A stretch of 64,000 nucleotides of DNA from Stomoxys calcitrans (taxonomy: Eukaryota > Arthropoda > Insecta > Diptera > Muscidae), in assembly GCF_963082655.1 (NCBI RefSeq), contig NC_081553.1:155225441-155289440 (forward strand). Reading direction: 5' to 3'. How positions within the stretch are numbered: position 1 is the first letter of the stretch; each line of letters begins with the position of its first letter. Position numbers and translations under genes: made by a program. The notes under the pieces are model-generated. The model was not told where the DNA came from. It saw only the letters and a list, made by a program, of their open reading frames with translations, and did no database searches. Positions 62,025 to 64,000 of the stretch are shown piece after piece.

Positions 62025-62275
62025 AGAGCATGTCTATACAGCATTTATTCATGAGATACCGGCCAAAATTTTGAAAAGAGTATGCCAAAATTGGGCTAAG
62101 CGGATGAACAATTTGAGGCGAAATCACGGTCAACATTTGCATGAAATAATCTTCAAACATTAAATTATATGGTCCGTACTATCGATTCAAATAAAGATGT
62201 CAGGCATTTTTTGGGAATTTTATGTGTTTTTTTTTTTTGGAAAACTTTCCCATAACTTTTAAAAAATCTCCCCAT
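62025..62275 (+). pseudogene. Tc1/mariner transposase, C-terminal part and right end
   Basis: Reads 'VKEHVYTAFIHEIPAKILKR', 'VCQNWAKRMNNLRRNHGQHL' and 'HEIIFKH' with a stop at 62161. This is the C-terminus of the same transposase family as 57205-57720. The 3' flank runs to 'ttttaaaaaatctcccca' near 62260, which resembles a decayed terminal repeat. The middle segment with the third catalytic residue is missing. Confidence 0.75.
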
Positions 62276-62289
62276 GCATATTTAAAATT

Positions 62290-63200
62290 AAAAGTAGCCG
62301 TTGAGGGGAACGGTAATAGGTAGAACCTGTTCCATATCTCGGAATAGGTACTACCTCTTACAAAAAAATTTAAAAGCCTTTTTAGAAGAGGTTCGAAATG
62401 AAACCAAAAGACCAAAGACCAAACAGTTGCGTTGGTGGCGTCAGACCGCAGCATGTTGTTCTCCCCTCCTATATGTGTGGGTGCCTTGACACCTGTAATC
62501 GAGAGTAATGCTTCAAGCGCACAAATAATTAATGAGGAAGAGACGGATAAACCAGAGGGATGCACAGTTCGTGCCCAGCCTTTAACTAAAGGTGGCGTTT
62601 TCGACTCGGATTCAGACAGCGACAGTGAAACAATCATCGCAGTCGAACCGGGAGATGAGGGCAGCGGGATGACGGCAGAAGTGAGCGATGGCTTTGCTAA
62701 GCTTACAAGCAGACCGGGAAAGTGATCCGGGGCACGACGAAGGAGACAGAGGATTATGTAACGGTAGCGCAATCGGGTGAAAGCGCTGGATGGGATAAAA
62801 CTGACATTCCAGGCACATCTACAGAAGCTGGAAAGAAGATCAGATCTCCCGAAGAGCATAACTCTGCTAAAATGCTGAAGAAGAAAAAGAGCTCTCCGCT
62901 TTCAAGTACTCTGGGATGATTAAGGCAGCTTCCCGCAATGGAGACACCAGACAGTGTCCTGGTCATGGAGGACTGTGGCGTCCTTTTGAAAGATGGTCGC
63001 TGAGAAAGGTAAGGAGCTGCCCTCTTACGCCGGAGTGGCAAGGAGGCACAACAGAGATGAGATGACTTATGCAGTCATCGATATCGCCTGCGCATCCGGT
63101 AGGATTCCACCAGATCGTCGGACTCAGGAGAGACATTTGGTAAACGATCGGGTTATCGAACATGTATTGATATCTGCATGCTCTTTACAACCTAACCTAT
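62290..63200 (+). pseudogene. LINE family A, 5' UTR and ORF1
   Basis: 5' phrase 'tctcggaataggtactacct' (62337). An ORF1 segment follows at 62432-62725: a serine/aspartate run ('DSDSDSDSETI') and 'EETDKPEGCTV', matching 35417. A later segment contains 'AGWDKTDIPGTSTEAGKKIR' and 'CASGRIPPDRRTQERHLVND'. Frameshifts separate the parts. It ends near 63200. Confidence 0.75.
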
Positions 63201-63264
63201 TCAAAATTCGTCATAAAAAAATACCAATCTAAGCACGAAATCGTATTATACCATGAAATCTAGA

Positions 63265-63400
63265 TCCACATGTGATCTAGACTATATTGTGATCAATCCC
63301 ATGGCAACCGGTTGTACATACCGAATTGTCCCGAAGGCGTTTTTCATCGGCAAGGGGCTGCCGCCCCAGTGTATAACACACTGCTACAACAACAACTATA
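63265..63400 (+). repeat. Dispersed 3' tail with CAA triplets
   Basis: 'atcccatggcaaccggttgt', 'accgaattgtcccgaaggcg' and a terminal 'ctgctacaacaacaactat'. It resembles a LINE/SINE 3' end with short-repeat tailing, like the repeats at 7.8 and 9.0 kb. A 76-codon open frame across it is not supported as a gene. Confidence 0.5.
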
Positions 63401-64000
63401 ATGTGGTGAGAAGAGCTTCTTCGCTCTCTGCATTTATAACACTTCCATACAGGCTTTTCGGCACTAATATCACTGTAAGATAATTGTTGGATTTAGCAAC
63501 AAGGTGAAAAATTAAAGCAGGCGCCACATGTGAGCATTTCATAAATTAACTTTTTATTGCTAATTGACATTGCGCACAGCTTAGGTTTACTCCCTCTCGC
63601 TCGCAATAACTATCAAAGAGAAAAGTAGAAAAAACTGGCATTTTATGTATATTATATATATGTACTCAATTTAAGCAATATAACAGAATTTGATATGAGT
63701 CCTTTTCAAAAACCGCTGATGGAACAAAAAATTTTGTAAATCTTATACTGTACGAAGAAACTTATACAATCCACGAACAATACATTAGGATTGCACATAT
63801 AATCATATTATTCGGCATAAGCTCTTAAGTAAAAAAAATATCTCAATATATATATGTACTTTAATATAATAAAATACCAAGTTGTTTTCGGACATACAAT
63901 GGAAACTAAAACAAATTAATTTCTGTAAGAAAAGTCATTTAAAAAATATAATTTCGTGCCAAGTGTAGTTATATATGGCGCAAGATATAATTATATCTAG
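63401..64000. other. No gene recognised
   Basis: AT-rich to the window end. No exon or repeat was identified. Confidence 0.45.

Overview
The window looks like repeat-rich euchromatin from a higher (calyptrate, probably muscid-type) fly. Three things point there. It is AT-rich and intron-bearing. Its non-LTR, mariner, hAT and Helitron-type relics and tRNA-derived SINEs resemble those I associate with house-fly and stable-fly genomes. The only two host coding segments I recognise are single exons of animal genes separated by tens of kilobases of transposon debris. The species call is from memory of repeat style, not from a search.

Host genes. (1) 18604-20900 (+) is a large terminal exon of a PGAP6/TMEM8-family membrane protein: extracellular region, EGF-like domain, then a seven-helix CREST-type domain with the conserved His/Asp positions. 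(2) 45274-45467 (-) is a short terminal exon matching the C-terminus of protein O-mannosyltransferase 2 (POMT2, Drosophila twisted). Their upstream exons are not identified. I see no operon, CRISPR array or standalone tRNA/rRNA gene.

Layout. 1-9.9 kb: tandem-module arrays, a tRNA-derived SINE, a Helitron-like element, a LINE 3' half and two copies of an unassigned repeat with a CAA tail. 9.9-12.1 kb: a second Helitron-like copy embedded in a (TA)n tract. 12.1-18.4 kb: AT-rich sequence, module arrays, RTE-type LINE fragments. 18.4-20.9 kb: the PGAP6-like exon, followed 100 bp later by a mariner-ended element. 22.6-31.2 kb: Jockey/CR1-like and RTE-type LINEs, one with a roughly 62-unit hexanucleotide 3' tail. 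32-40.8 kb: a fold-back Tc1/mariner derivative, two further Helitron-like copies, LINE and SINE fragments. 40.8-45 kb: deleted LINEs. 45.3 kb: POMT2 last exon. 46.3-47 kb: BEL/Pao integrase remnant. 48-54.6 kb: MITEs, including a 1,140-bp hAT element with an 8-bp target duplication. 57.2-62.3 kb: a Tc1/mariner transposase relic split by LINE sequence. 62.3-64 kb: LINE 5' sequence and an unassigned tail.

The recognised mobile coding regions are almost all broken by stops, frameshifts or deletions; the two host exons are open. I found no convincing new biological system. The most informative signals are structural: nested insertions, target duplications, a fold-back element with nearly identical arms, a SINE sharing its 3' tail with a LINE, and Helitron-like ends around internal tandem arrays. 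Boundaries are by eye and usually good to about 10-50 bp unless a target duplication fixes them.
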